Shown: piece by piece, positions 1-9,661 of the stretch | Position numbering within the stretch: position 1 is the first letter of the stretch | How the letters are laid out: each line of letters begins with the position of its first letter | DNA from: an uncultured Bacillota bacterium | GTDB taxonomy: Bacteria > Bacillota > Clostridia > Peptostreptococcales > Anaerovoracaceae | Assembly: GCA_949290475.1 (NCBI GenBank) | Contig: CASESB010000065.1 | Location: forward strand, 1 to 35,108 | Direction of reading: 5' to 3' | Length of the DNA: 35,108 bases | Program-made: the position numbers and the translations under genes | Notes under the pieces: model-generated | Database searches by the model: none | What the model was told of the DNA's origin: nothing | Seen by the model: only the letters and a program-made list of their open reading frames with translations

Positions 1-833
1 CTGCCGTGAAACAGCTTCTCCCTGTACGCCGCCTCGAGCCCGCGCTCCATGACACGGCTGCTGACGATCCTGCCGTTGACGCAGAATATCTGCCTGCTCC
101 TGGAGGGCGACGATGCCGCCGGAGAGGAAACGAAGCCTTTGAGCACGAAGCCGTTGCGGCTGCTGTCCACAGGCAGCAGGTCCCTTCCCGCCTCATTGCC
201 GTATACCGTCACTATGTTGTTGAATATGTTGCCTCTGCCGCCGGTGGAAAAAACCTTCCGGCCGCCGTTTATCAGCGTGATCTTCACGTCTCCGTATGCC
301 AGCGAGATCCTGGAGACCATATCGGTTATGCGTCTCGTCTCCGCGCTGTCAGAGGCCAGGAATTTACGCCTGGCAGGAACGTTGTAAAACAGATCGCGCA
401 CCGTTACCGTAGTGCCGTCCGGGCATCCCGTAGCGATGTTCTCAATCACACGGCTGCCCTCAACGACGATCCTGCGTCCGGCCTTGGCGTCCGCAGTCTT
501 CGTTATCAGCTCCACGCGCGAAACGGCGCAGATGCTGGCCAGCGCTTCTCCGCGAAAGCCCAGCGTATGTATGGCGTCAAGATCGTCGGCGGTGGATATC
601 TTGCTGGTGGCGTGGCGCATGAAGGCCAGCTCGGCCTGATCGGCCGGGATGCCGCACCCGTTGTCGGTGACGCGTATATATGACTTGCCGCCGTTTTTTA
701 TCTCCACGGTGATGGCGCTCGCTTCCGCATCAAGCGAGTTTTCAAGCAGCTCCTTGATGATGGAAACGGGTCTGTCTATGACCTCGCCTGCGGCTATCTT
801 GTCGGCCGTCCCCTTGTCCAGTATCCTTATCAT
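1..833 (-). CDS. mutL: DNA mismatch repair protein MutL, N-terminal part (cut by window edge)
   Basis: MutL couples mismatch recognition by MutS to strand removal. About 277 codons are visible, from the ATG at 833 leftward, and the frame is open to the window edge, so the C-terminal dimerisation (and possible endonuclease) part is not seen. The product starts MIRILDKGTADKIAAGEV and shows the GHKL ATPase signatures ELLENSLDA, DNGCGI and GFRGEAL, followed by LFYNVPARRKFL, all in the usual MutL order. The start ATG overlaps the mutS stop as ATGA (833-830), so translation is probably coupled. mutS-mutL adjacency is standard. Confidence 0.97.
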   Translation of the reverse strand, partial: MIRILDKGTADKIAAGEVIDRPVSIIKELLENSLDAEASAITVEIKNGGKSYIRVTDNGCGIPADQAELAFMRHATSKISTADDLDAIHTLGFRGEALASICAVSRVELITKTADAKAGRRIVVEGSRVIENIATGCPDGTTVTVRDLFYNVPARRKFLASDSAETRRITDMVSRISLAYGDVKITLINGGRKVFSTGGRGNIFNNIVTVYGNEAGRDLLPVDSSRNGFVLKGFVSSPAASSPSRSRQIFCVNGRIVSSRVMERGLEAAYREKLFHG

Positions 834-3433
834 ATGTATTCCTTAAGTTCCTCCAGTATCTTTAATGCCTCGGAAGGCGTAGTGTTCATGAGGTCGAGAG
901 CTCTCAGCTTCTCGGTGACCGGATCCGGTATCGCCTCCAGGAACGTCAGCTGCGTTTCCTCCTGCTGATCTTCGGATTTGCGCTGCGCCGGCGCCGCTTC
1001 CGTTCCCTTTTCCAGCTCCGCCAGCCTTTCCTCGGCTACGTCGAGCAGCTCCTTAGGCGCGCCCGCTATCTTGGCCACATGTATACCGTAGCTCCTGCTG
1101 GCGCTTCCCTCCACGATCTTGTGCAGGAATATCACATCGCCGTTTTCCTCGGCCACATCGACGTTGAGGTTCTTTACTCCGTTCAGGGTATCCTCCAGCT
1201 GCGTCATTTCGTGGTAATGCGTGGCGAACAGCGTCCTGATCCTGCGCTGAGGGCGGCAGAGAAATTCCGCAGCGGCCCAGGCGATGGAAAGGCCGTCGTA
1301 CGTGCTCGTGCCGCGTCCGATCTCGTCGAGTATGACCAGACTTCTCGAGGTGGCGGTGTTCAGTATGTACGACAGCTCGCTCATCTCCACGAAGAATGTG
1401 CTCTGACCCTGCGCCAGATTATCGGAGGCGCCTATTCTGGTGAATATCCTGTCGCAGACGCCGATCCGCGCTGACTGACACGGTACGAAGCAGCCCGCCT
1501 GAGCCATGAGCACGATCAGCGCCGTCTGACGCATGTACGTCGATTTACCGGACATGTTCGGTCCGGTGATGAGCAGCAGATTCTCGCCTTCCCTGTCAAG
1601 GTACGTATCATTGCTGACGAATATGCCGTCCCTTATAGTCTGTTCGATGACAGGGTGTCTGCCCTTCACTATCTCTATCACGTCTCCGTCGTCTATGACA
1701 GGCTTAACGTAATCGTTCTTTTCACTGACATCGGCGAAGGACAGTAGCACGTCCAGCTCCGCTACGGCCCGCGACGTCTCCTGTATATCCTTTATATCGC
1801 TCTGCAGCCGCTGCCTGACGTCGGCAAACAGCTCGTATTCCATCTGATTTATCTTGGCCTCGGCGTTGAGCACCAGTCTCTCCGTCTCCTTCAGCTCGGG
1901 AGTTATGAAGCGCTCACAGTTGGCCAGCGTCTGCTTCCTGATGTAATTGTCCGGTATCTGATCGTAATACGACTTCGTGACCTCGAGATAATATCCGAAA
2001 ACCTTGTTGTATCCCACCTTGAGATTCTTGATCCCCGTACGCTCGCGCTCGCTGTGCTCCAGCCCGGCGATCCAGTCCTGCGCGTCTCTGATCGAAGCCT
2101 TCAGCTGATCCAGCTCCGCAGAATACCCCTCTCTTATCAGACCGCCCTCTTTGACGGCAAATGGCGGATCGTCCACGATAGCTCTGTCTATGAGCTCATG
2201 GATCTCCGTGAGCGGGTGTATCCTCTCGCCGAGCTCCGCTATGAGCGGACTTTGCACGGAGGAGAGCTCATAGATGATATCCGGCAATACGCCGCACGAT
2301 CCGCTCAGAGCCGTAAGATCTCTGCCGTTGGCCGTTCCGCACGCTATGCGGCCTGTCAGGCGCTCAAAATCGTATATCAGCTTCAGCGATTCCCTGATGT
2401 TGTTCCTGGCGATCACGCCCTCGAGAAGGCCGTCCACCGCGTCCAGCCTCTTCTGTATGTCTACAACGTCGTTGAGCGGTTCCTTTATCCACTGCTTCAG
2501 CTTACGTGAGCCCATCGCCGTATGCGTCTTGTCCAGCACGCCGAGCAGCGAGCCCTTCACCTTCTTTTCAAAGAGCGTCTCCGTAAGCTCCAGGTTTTTG
2601 ATGGTGGCTTTATCGAGAGCCATCGTCTGGCTGAGCGAATATACGCTCAGCTCCGCTATATGACTCAGTGAATTCTTCTGCGTGTCGTGCAGATACAGCA
2701 GCAGGCCGCCGATAGCCTTCTCGGCCGGCGAGTCCTCTCTGATCCCCAGACCAAGCAGCGCCGTTACGTCAAATTGCCTTAAGATGGTCGTTCTTACGGC
2801 ATCCGCGGCGTAAAATGACGAATCGAGCGTATTGATATACGCTCCGGTAACTGTCCTCACGTTTTCGTCATCCACGACGCCTGCCGTCTGCTCGTCCATT
2901 ATGATCTCGCTGGCGCCGATCTTCACGAGCTGGTTCAGAAGGCTCTCCAACCGCCCCTGGCCCGTGATCTCAGTCAAAAGTATCTCTCCTGTGGAAACGT
3001 CGCAGTACGAAAGACCGACAGAATCAGCGCCCGCATACACGGACGCTATGTAGTTATTCTCCTTCTCGTCCAGCATGGAGCTGCTGAGCACGGTGCCGGG
3101 AGTGACGATCTGGATCACCTCGCGCTTCACGATGCCCTTAGCGGCCGCCGGATCCTCCGTCTGCTCGCATATGGCCACCTTATAGCCCCGCTCCACGAGG
3201 CGGGCGATGTAGCTGTCGGCAGAATGGAACGGAACTCCGCACATGGGAGCCCTCTCCTCCATGCCGCAGTTCTTTCCCGTCAGCGTCAGCTCGAGCTCGC
3301 GTGATGCAAGAACGGCGTCGTCGAAGAACATCTCGTAAAAATCACCGAGCCTGAAAAACAGGATGCAGTCCTTATAATTTTCCTTTATGTCCATGTATTG
3401 CCGCATCATAGGCGAAAGCTTGGGTGACGCCAT
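830..3433 (-). CDS. mutS: DNA mismatch repair ATPase MutS
   Basis: MutS recognises mismatches and small loops in DNA and recruits MutL. The 867-residue length is normal for bacterial MutS1. The N-terminal mismatch-binding domain starts with MRQYMDIKENYKDCILFFRL and keeps the FYEMFFDDA segment with its Phe-x-Glu mismatch-contact motif. The C-terminal ABC ATPase has the Walker A segment GPNMSGKST near residue 620, the Walker B region LVILDEIGRGTSTYDG and the FATHYHEM switch histidines. A GGGAGG ribosome site precedes the ATG at 3433. The stop overlaps mutL. The upstream aminotransferase gene ends 27 bases before the start, so mutS probably sits on the same transcript. Confidence 0.98.
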   Translation of the reverse strand: MASPKLSPMMRQYMDIKENYKDCILFFRLGDFYEMFFDDAVLASRELELTLTGKNCGMEERAPMCGVPFHSADSYIARLVERGYKVAICEQTEDPAAAKGIVKREVIQIVTPGTVLSSSMLDEKENNYIASVYAGADSVGLSYCDVSTGEILLTEITGQGRLESLLNQLVKIGASEIIMDEQTAGVVDDENVRTVTGAYINTLDSSFYAADAVRTTILRQFDVTALLGLGIREDSPAEKAIGGLLLYLHDTQKNSLSHIAELSVYSLSQTMALDKATIKNLELTETLFEKKVKGSLLGVLDKTHTAMGSRKLKQWIKEPLNDVVDIQKRLDAVDGLLEGVIARNNIRESLKLIYDFERLTGRIACGTANGRDLTALSGSCGVLPDIIYELSSVQSPLIAELGERIHPLTEIHELIDRAIVDDPPFAVKEGGLIREGYSAELDQLKASIRDAQDWIAGLEHSERERTGIKNLKVGYNKVFGYYLEVTKSYYDQIPDNYIRKQTLANCERFITPELKETERLVLNAEAKINQMEYELFADVRQRLQSDIKDIQETSRAVAELDVLLSFADVSEKNDYVKPVIDDGDVIEIVKGRHPVIEQTIRDGIFVSNDTYLDREGENLLLITGPNMSGKSTYMRQTALIVLMAQAGCFVPCQSARIGVCDRIFTRIGASDNLAQGQSTFFVEMSELSYILNTATSRSLVILDEIGRGTSTYDGLSIAWAAAEFLCRPQRRIRTLFATHYHEMTQLEDTLNGVKNLNVDVAEENGDVIFLHKIVEGSASRSYGIHVAKIAGAPKELLDVAEERLAELEKGTEAAPAQRKSEDQQEETQLTFLEAIPDPVTEKLRALDLMNTTPSEALKILEELKEYI

Positions 3434-3460
3434 CGTTGATTATCCTCCCGCAGTCTGTTT

Positions 3461-4651
3461 TTATCTGGAATTGTACTTTTCAAGGCCGAGCCTTATCAGC
3501 TCCGCGCCTCTTCTCATATCGTCACTGTTAAGCACGTAGGCGATCCTGATCTCGTCTCTTCCCAGTCCCGGCGTGGCGTAAAATCCTTCAGCCGGCGAGA
3601 ACATCACGGTTTCGCCGTTGTCGTCGAACTCCGTCAGCAGGAACATGAGGAAGTCCTCCACGTTATCTACCGGCAGCTTAGCCATGATGTAAAACGATCC
3701 GCCTGGTCTGCTGCATACTATGCCCGGGATCTGACTGAGCTCATGATAAACGGCATCCCTTCTGCTTTCGTACTCGGCCTTCATGCCGTCATAGTACGAC
3801 GGATCCATCCTGTACATGGCTGCCGCGCCCACCTGGTCAAGCGTGGCGCATGAGAGTCTGCCCTGAGCGATCTTCATCGCGCATTCCATGATATCGGCGT
3901 TCTTGCTCACCAGACACCCCACCCTGGCTCCGCAGGCCGAGAAGCGCTTTGATATGGAATCCACGATGATGACCCTGTCTGCAAATTCAGGGAACATGCC
4001 GAACGAGGTGATGTCATTGCCGTCGAACACGAATTCCCTGTACACCTCATCGGCTATGACCCAGAGATCGTTATCCCTTGCGACCTCGCATATGAGCCTT
4101 ATATCCTCCGGCGTCAGCACTCTTCCCGTCGGATTGCCCGGATTGGTGCAGACTATCGCTCTCGTTCTGTCGTTGATTGCCTTCTCGATCAGCTCTCTGT
4201 CGGCGTAGGCGTATCCGTCCTCAGCCTTCGTGGTGATCGGCGATACCGTGCCGCAGGCGGCCGTGATGAACGTATTGTAGTTCGTGTAAAAAGGCTCCGC
4301 CACCACGACGTTGTCACCCGGATCGAGTACGCTGGTGAATACCATGCTCAGCGCTTCCGAACCGCCCGTAGTGACCATGATATCGTCCTTCGCATAGTCC
4401 ATGCCGTAGCCTTTGAAATACGAGGCTATGGCCTCCTGCAGATCCACCTCGCCGCCCGATTCGGAATAGGCTATGACCTTGCTTTGAAAATGCTTTATAG
4501 CATCCATAAAGCACTGCGGCGTTTCGACGTCAGGCTGTCCGATGTTGAGCCTGTATATCTTCTTGCCCTTTTTCTGCGCTTCCAGTGCGTATTTGTTGAA
4601 TTTTCTTATGGGGGATTCCCCTATCTGCAACATTCTCTTCGATATATTCAC
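3461..4651 (-). CDS. Class I pyridoxal-phosphate aminotransferase (aspartate/aromatic family)
   Basis: This is a fold-type I PLP aminotransferase that moves an amino group between an amino acid and a 2-oxo acid. Visible marks are IGQPDVETP near residue 37, the CTNPGNPTG loop (168-176), DEVYREFVF with the cofactor Asp201 and Tyr204, and the Schiff-base Lys235 in SISKRFSACGARVG. The C-terminal half has PGGSFYIMAKLP and RIAYV. Length (396) is normal. The start is a GTG at 4651 with AAAGGAG seven bases upstream; the next ATG would cut into the N-terminal arm. Substrate preference cannot be read from the sequence. It sits between tlyA and mutS with short gaps and has no obvious pathway partner here. 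Confidence 0.9.
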   Translation of the reverse strand: MNISKRMLQIGESPIRKFNKYALEAQKKGKKIYRLNIGQPDVETPQCFMDAIKHFQSKVIAYSESGGEVDLQEAIASYFKGYGMDYAKDDIMVTTGGSEALSMVFTSVLDPGDNVVVAEPFYTNYNTFITAACGTVSPITTKAEDGYAYADRELIEKAINDRTRAIVCTNPGNPTGRVLTPEDIRLICEVARDNDLWVIADEVYREFVFDGNDITSFGMFPEFADRVIIVDSISKRFSACGARVGCLVSKNADIMECAMKIAQGRLSCATLDQVGAAAMYRMDPSYYDGMKAEYESRRDAVYHELSQIPGIVCSRPGGSFYIMAKLPVDNVEDFLMFLLTEFDDNGETVMFSPAEGFYATPGLGRDEIRIAYVLNSDDMRRGAELIRLGLEKYNSR

Positions 4652-4686
4652 GTTATAACTCCTTTCATTCCAATCAAATAATCAAC

Positions 4687-5484
4687 TCATTCGAGCGCTC
4701 TGTGAGAATCGCCGACGATGCCTCTGATGTCCGGCATGCTCGCATTCCCGTCCTTATTTTTATCCATGTATAAAAGATATTCTATGTTTCCCTTGGTCCC
4801 GGTTACAGGCGAATACGTCAGCCCGCGACAGTAAAGTCCGTTATCGCGGCCGTATCCTATCACCTTCTCTATGACTTCCTCATGTACTGCCGGATCTCTT
4901 ACTATGCCCTTCTTGCCCACCTGCTGCCTTCCGGCCTCAAACTGTGGCTTGACGAGGCATACGAGGCTGCCGCCGTCAGCAAGCAGCGCCGCCGCTACCG
5001 GCAGTATCAGCCTGAGCGATATGAAGGAGACGTCGATGCTGATGAAATCCATTCTCTCCGGTATGGTTTCCGGATCGAGATATCTCACATTCGTCTTCTC
5101 CATATTGATCACGCGCGGATCGTTGCGCAGCTTCCAGTCCAGCTGGCCGTAGCCCACGTCCATGGCATAGACCCTGACCGCGCCCTTCTGCAGCATGCAG
5201 TCCGTGAAGCCTCCCGTCGAAGCGCCTATATCCGCAGCCACCGCTCCGTCCAGCGTGAAGCAGAACGCATCTATCGCCTTTTCCAGCTTCAACCCTCCTC
5301 TGCTGACGTACGGGCACAGATCCTCTTTAACGGTTATCTCCGCTGCGCTGTTCACCGGAGTGCCCGGCTTATCCACGCGCTGGCCGTCAACGTATACGAG
5401 TCCGGCCATTATCGACGCCTTGGCCTTTTCCCTGGAGGGGAAAACATTTCGTTCAGTAAGTATTACGTCAAGTCTGTCCTTCAA
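4687..5484 (-). CDS. tlyA: TlyA family rRNA (cytidine-2'-O)-methyltransferase / hemolysin-A-like protein
   Basis: TlyA-family proteins 2'-O-methylate cytidines of 16S and 23S rRNA with SAM; the name hemolysin A is historical. The N-terminal 60 residues form an S4 RNA-binding domain (RLDVILTERNVFPSREKAK, GLVYVDGQRVDKPG). The rest is an FtsJ/RrmJ-type Rossmann methyltransferase with ADIGASTGGFTDCML as SAM site, the DVGYGQLDW segment, ISIDVSFISLRLIL, and KPQFEAGR. At 265 residues it has family length. Its start lies 17 bases inside the 3' end of dxs. The dxs-tlyA order is typical of Clostridia. Biological target in this organism is inferred from the family. Confidence 0.93.
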   Translation of the reverse strand: MKDRLDVILTERNVFPSREKAKASIMAGLVYVDGQRVDKPGTPVNSAAEITVKEDLCPYVSRGGLKLEKAIDAFCFTLDGAVAADIGASTGGFTDCMLQKGAVRVYAMDVGYGQLDWKLRNDPRVINMEKTNVRYLDPETIPERMDFISIDVSFISLRLILPVAAALLADGGSLVCLVKPQFEAGRQQVGKKGIVRDPAVHEEVIEKVIGYGRDNGLYCRGLTYSPVTGTKGNIEYLLYMDKNKDGNASMPDIRGIVGDSHRALE

Positions 5485-7330
5485 GTTCCTTCGCTATCCT
5501 TTCCGCGATGGCTGCACCGCTCATCCCGTATTTTTCATACAGCTCCTCGCACGTTCCATGCTCTATGAACGCGTCGGGCCAGCCGATGTTCACGACTCTC
5601 ACCTTTTCGTTTACCAGCAGATCGTTGACCTCTTCGCCGATTCCTCCTGTCAGCACATTGTCCTCCAGAGTGACTATCAGCCTGTGCGATGATGCCGCTT
5701 CGCGCAGCGCATCGCTGTCAAGCGGCCGTGCGAACACCATGTCCGTCACTCCCGCCCGGATACCGCGCTCCTCGAGCAGCGCTGCCGCCTCCATGGCCTT
5801 ATCGTTCATGTTGCCGAGCGCCCATATGTCGACGTCGTTTCCTTCTCTGAGCCGTTCCGCTCTGCCGGGCTCGACAGTCGCGGTTTTTCCCGTCAGCGGC
5901 GCCGCGCCGCGCGGATACCTTATGGCGCAAGGTCCTTCGCACGAAGCCGCCAGCTCCATCATGGCCTGCAGCATCTCTCCGTTTCTGGGAGCCATTATCG
6001 TCATGTTCGGCATATGCTTGAGATAGCTGATATCGAATATGCCGTGATGCGTCTCACCGTCAGCGCCGACTATACCCGCTCTGTCGATACACAGCGTTAC
6101 CGGCAGCTCCTGCAGACACACGTCCTCAAGTATCTGATCGTACGCTCTCTGCAGGAACGTGGAGTATACGGCCACGAACGGCTTCATACCGGCCCTGGCA
6201 AGCCCCGCCGCAAACGTCACCGCATGTTCCTCGGCGATGCCGACATCGAAGGCGCGGGCCGGGAATCTCTTCTGGAAGATGTCGAGTCCCGTCCCCTCCA
6301 TCATCGCCGCGCTTATGGCTACTATATGATCATCCTCTTCGGCCATCTCCGTCAGCTTCGATGCAAATGTCTTTGAATACGACAGGCCGCCGGCGCTTTT
6401 ATCGGGCTTGCCCGACTTCACGTCGAACGGTCCTATGCCGTGGAATACATTCGGCTTTTCCTCGGCCTTGCTGTATCCCTTGCCTTTTTTCGTTATCACA
6501 TGTATGAATGCGGGGCCGGACGATCTCTTGACGAGCTCCAGCGTCTCGCAAAGCTCTCTGATGTTGTGGCCGTCCACGGGTCCGAAATATCTCAGGCCGA
6601 GTTCCTCAAATATCACGCCGTCTATCATCGCGTACTTCAGCGTATCTCTGGCGTGCTGCATGCCGGCGACCACTCCCTTGCCGACCAGCGGTATGCGCGA
6701 GAGGTTTTTCTTCATGCGCTTCTTGGCCGCGATGTATCTGCCGGAGCTTCTGAGCTTGTTCAGGTACATCGGGAAACCTCCCGTGTTATGGGATATGGAC
6801 ATGCCGTTATCGTTGAGGATGATTATGACGCGTGAATCGAGATTGCCCACGTTGTTGAGCGCCTCGAACGCCAGTCCTCCGGTCATGGCTCCGTCGCCGA
6901 TTACCGAAACGACCTCGTAGTCCTCTCCGCGAATATCCCTAGCCGCCGCCATGCCAAGCGCCAGCGATATGGATGAGCTGCTGTGTCCCGTATCGAATAC
7001 GTCGTACGGGCTCTCCGATCTTTTGGGGAATCCGCTCATGCCTCCCATCTGTCGCAGACCGTCAAAGCCGTCCATCCTGCCGGTGAGCAGCTTGTGAACG
7101 TATGTCTGGTGACCGACATCCCATATGAGCTTGTCGTCAGGCGTGTCAAAGCAGCGGTGCAGAGCTATGGAAAGCTCGACCGCGCCAAGATTTGACGACA
7201 GATGTCCCCCTGTCCTCGATACCTTCTCCAGGAGAAAATCCCGGATCTCATAGGACAGCAGCTCCAGCTCGTCGTAGCTCATCTTTTTCAGGTCGTCAGG
7301 GAACGAAAGCCCTTCTAAATATCTGTTCAT
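5468..7330 (-). CDS. dxs: 1-deoxy-D-xylulose-5-phosphate synthase
   Basis: Dxs condenses pyruvate and glyceraldehyde 3-phosphate to DXP, the first step of the MEP isoprenoid pathway, using thiamine diphosphate. The 620-residue protein shows HLSSNLGAVELSIALH and DVGHQTYVHKLLTGR near the N-terminus, the thiamine-binding GDGAMTGGLAFEALNN near residue 145, the transketolase pyrimidine domain (GIAEEHAVTFAAGLA) and GADGETHHGIFD. The ATG at 7330 has AAAGGTG eight bases upstream. It follows ispA by 21 bases and overlaps tlyA, so prenyl precursor synthesis and chain elongation are encoded side by side. Confidence 0.98.
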   Translation of the reverse strand: MNRYLEGLSFPDDLKKMSYDELELLSYEIRDFLLEKVSRTGGHLSSNLGAVELSIALHRCFDTPDDKLIWDVGHQTYVHKLLTGRMDGFDGLRQMGGMSGFPKRSESPYDVFDTGHSSSSISLALGMAAARDIRGEDYEVVSVIGDGAMTGGLAFEALNNVGNLDSRVIIILNDNGMSISHNTGGFPMYLNKLRSSGRYIAAKKRMKKNLSRIPLVGKGVVAGMQHARDTLKYAMIDGVIFEELGLRYFGPVDGHNIRELCETLELVKRSSGPAFIHVITKKGKGYSKAEEKPNVFHGIGPFDVKSGKPDKSAGGLSYSKTFASKLTEMAEEDDHIVAISAAMMEGTGLDIFQKRFPARAFDVGIAEEHAVTFAAGLARAGMKPFVAVYSTFLQRAYDQILEDVCLQELPVTLCIDRAGIVGADGETHHGIFDISYLKHMPNMTIMAPRNGEMLQAMMELAASCEGPCAIRYPRGAAPLTGKTATVEPGRAERLREGNDVDIWALGNMNDKAMEAAALLEERGIRAGVTDMVFARPLDSDALREAASSHRLIVTLEDNVLTGGIGEEVNDLLVNEKVRVVNIGWPDAFIEHGTCEELYEKYGMSGAAIAERIAKELEGQT

Positions 7331-7351
7331 GTATGTAGCACCTTTCGCTGT

Positions 7352-8248
7352 CTATTTATCTCTTACGGCCAGTTCCTGTGCCAGCTTGACGAACACCTCG
7401 GCGTTATCGTAATACTTTTCGAGTGCTCCTGTGGCTATATCCGTCAGCGTGGCAAGCCTCTGCTTCGATTCCTCTAGCCCTGCTATGGACGGATATGTGG
7501 CCTTCTTGTTTATAGTATCCATGCCGGACTTCTTGCCCATTTCCTCCTCGTGACCCTCGACATCGAGTATGTCGTCGCGTATCTGGAAGGCAAGCCCCAG
7601 GTTTTCGGCATATACGGTCAGATCCTCGAGCGTTTCCTCGTCCGCGTTGCCCAGCCTGGCTCCGGCTCTTACTGCCGCTACGATGAGAGCTGATGTCTTC
7701 GTTAGGTGGATGTAGTCGAGCATCTCCTGAGAACAGCTCTGATCCTCCACCGATATATCCGCCACCTGGCCGGCTACGATGCCGCGGCAGCCCGCTCCCT
7801 TGCATATCTCGTATGCAGCTCTTACCCTGCGCTTGAGAGCCTTGTCGTCGTCGAAGTAAAACAGCATGTCTCTGCTCATGGCTTCAAACGCCGCCGACTG
7901 CAGCCCGTCTCCCGCAAGAGTCGCCATAGCCTCTCCGTAGACCTTGTGATTGGTAGGGATGCCTCTTCTCAGATCGTCGTCGTCCATGCACGGAAGGTCG
8001 TCGTGGATCAGCGAATACGTGTGTATGTACTCTACGGCGCAGGCATAGGGCAGCGCCTCGCTCACATTGCCGCCGCAGAAATCACATGCCGCCAGCAGCA
8101 GGGCCGGTCTGACCCTCTTGCCTCCCGATGTGAGACTGTATTTCATGGATTCATAGAGCGTTATGCTCTTATGATCGACATCGGGTATAAAATCCATCAG
8201 ATGTTCTTCCGTCATTTTTCTGAAATCGTCGAAAGTGTAATCCTTCAT
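7352..8248 (-). CDS. ispA: Polyprenyl (farnesyl/geranyl) diphosphate synthase, IspA type
   Basis: This trans-prenyltransferase elongates DMAPP with IPP, most likely to farnesyl diphosphate, to feed undecaprenyl phosphate and quinone synthesis. The first Asp-rich motif is DDLPCMDDDDLRRG at 83-96, preceded by EYIHTYSLIH, a pattern typical of bacterial IspA. The second is FQIRDDILDVEG in the C-terminal half. SGGKRVRPALLL binds the allylic diphosphate. Length is 298. AGGAGG lies seven bases before the ATG, and the start overlaps the xseB stop as ATGA (8248-8245). Exact chain length (C15 or C20) cannot be settled by reading. Confidence 0.95.
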   Translation of the reverse strand: MKDYTFDDFRKMTEEHLMDFIPDVDHKSITLYESMKYSLTSGGKRVRPALLLAACDFCGGNVSEALPYACAVEYIHTYSLIHDDLPCMDDDDLRRGIPTNHKVYGEAMATLAGDGLQSAAFEAMSRDMLFYFDDDKALKRRVRAAYEICKGAGCRGIVAGQVADISVEDQSCSQEMLDYIHLTKTSALIVAAVRAGARLGNADEETLEDLTVYAENLGLAFQIRDDILDVEGHEEEMGKKSGMDTINKKATYPSIAGLEESKQRLATLTDIATGALEKYYDNAEVFVKLAQELAVRDK

Positions 8249-8448
8249 GATAAACCCTCCTGTTTCGTCAGCGTCTCGATCTTCTGATCCGCCTTATCCA
8301 GTATATCTCTGCACTCCCTGTAGTGCTTTATTCCCTCTTCGTAGCACCTGATGGCCTCCTCGAGAGGTATGTCCTCGGCTCTGAGCTTCTCGGCAGAGCT
8401 TTCGAGCTTCTTCAGCGCCTCCTCAAAGCCCGTTTTCTTATCAGTCAT
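8245..8448 (-). CDS. xseB: Exodeoxyribonuclease VII small subunit
   Basis: XseB is the small helical subunit that binds XseA in exonuclease VII, which degrades single-stranded DNA. The product is about 67 residues with the family segments FEEALKKLESSAEKLRAEDI and EEAIRCYEEGIKHYRECRDIL. Two adjacent ATGs (8451 and 8448) follow AAAGGAG. The second gives a six-base spacing after GGAG and the usual N-terminus, so I chose 8448; a start farther upstream at 8469 would lie before that ribosome site. The start overlaps the xseA end (8441) by eight bases, fitting coupled production of the two subunits. Confidence 0.93.
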   Translation of the reverse strand: MTDKKTGFEEALKKLESSAEKLRAEDIPLEEAIRCYEEGIKHYRECRDILDKADQKIETLTKQEGLS

Positions 8449-9661
8449 CATGTACTCCTTTCCCGTCATTTCGTACTACGCGCGCTCTGGCGCTTCCTCT
8501 GGCGGCTCTTATGCTTATGAGCTGCCCTTCCTTCAGTAAAGCCGCATCTCTCACTATGTTTTCGCTTTCATCTGTAACTATGCTGTAGCCGCGCCGCAGG
8601 ATGGCGTCGGGGTCGGCCGCCCTGATCATTTCTCCGGCGAGCTCGAGGCGATGGCGTCTTTCGGCCGTCAGCGCGCTCATGCGGTTTCGCATTTCCGTCA
8701 TCATGTTGTCGGCCGCGAGGCGATCGTAGGCCATCCGGCTGCGCAGCTCGCGCCCGATCGTCAGCGGCTCAAATGCTTCCAGCCTTCTGCGCTTCTCACC
8801 GGCTATCCTCTGCAGCTTCTCCGTCATCTCTCCTGCCAGGCCTTTCATATATTCCGCAAGCTGTTTCGTGTCGGGCACCGCCCTCTCGGCCGCCGCGGTA
8901 GGCGTTTCCGCCCGCACATCGGCGACGAAATCAGCTATCGTGAAATCTATCTCATGACCTACAGCCGATATTACCGGTATCCTCGAGGCGGCTATGGCCC
9001 TGGCGACGATCTCCTCGTTAAAGGCCCACAGCTCTTCTGCAGAGCCACCTCCGCGCCCTACTATCATCAGATCCACATCCTCGTGATCCGCATTGAGGGC
9101 ATCGACGGCGGCCGCGATCTCAGCGGCTGCTCCCTCGCCCTGCACCTTTACCGGATATATCAGTATATCGACATAATCGTTCTTGCTCGTGATTATTTTG
9201 AGGATGTCCCTGACGGCCGCTCCCGTAGAAGAAGTGACCACGGCTATCCTCGAGGGAAATGCCGGCAGCGGCTTCTTCCTGTCGTTGTCAAACAGACCCT
9301 CCGCCTGCAGCTTCTGCTTCAGCTTTTCAAAGGCCGCAGCCAGATCTCCCTGACCCGACTCCTCTATCGTCCTGACGTTCAGAGAATAGCTGCCGCCGCG
9401 CATGTAAAGATATATATATCCTTCGGCTATGACCTCCATGCCCTCGCGCAGATCACAGGCGAGCTGCGCCAGCCTGTCCGCCGGCAGGAAGCAGTTCACT
9501 CTGCTGCCCTCGTCCTTCAGCGAAAAATATACGTGTCCCGAGCTGTGAAACTTCAGATTCGAGATCTCGCCGATCACGGAAACGCTGCCCAGTATAGGAT
9601 CCGTCTGCAGGATGCGCTTGATGTAATTGTTGAGCTGTGATACTCCTATCGGTTTTGCCAT
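8441..9661 (-). CDS. xseA: Exodeoxyribonuclease VII large subunit
   Basis: XseA is the catalytic subunit of exonuclease VII. The product (406 residues from the ATG at 9661) begins MAKPIGVSQLNNYIKRILQ, then an OB-fold nucleic-acid domain (LGSVSVIGEISNLKFHSSGHVYFSLKD), the central catalytic region (FPSRIAVVTSSTGAAVRDI, IVGRGGGSAEELWAFNEE, SAVGHEIDFTIADFVAD, ETPTAAAE), a coiled helical part, and ILRRGYSIVTDE near the end. GGGAGG lies nine bases before the chosen ATG. The same frame is open another 60 codons upstream, but that part is only the alternative frame of the preceding gene. The start overlaps that gene's 3' end by 16 bases. Confidence 0.97.
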   Translation of the reverse strand: MAKPIGVSQLNNYIKRILQTDPILGSVSVIGEISNLKFHSSGHVYFSLKDEGSRVNCFLPADRLAQLACDLREGMEVIAEGYIYLYMRGGSYSLNVRTIEESGQGDLAAAFEKLKQKLQAEGLFDNDRKKPLPAFPSRIAVVTSSTGAAVRDILKIITSKNDYVDILIYPVKVQGEGAAAEIAAAVDALNADHEDVDLMIVGRGGGSAEELWAFNEEIVARAIAASRIPVISAVGHEIDFTIADFVADVRAETPTAAAERAVPDTKQLAEYMKGLAGEMTEKLQRIAGEKRRRLEAFEPLTIGRELRSRMAYDRLAADNMMTEMRNRMSALTAERRHRLELAGEMIRAADPDAILRRGYSIVTDESENIVRDAALLKEGQLISIRAARGSARARVVRNDGKGVHDD

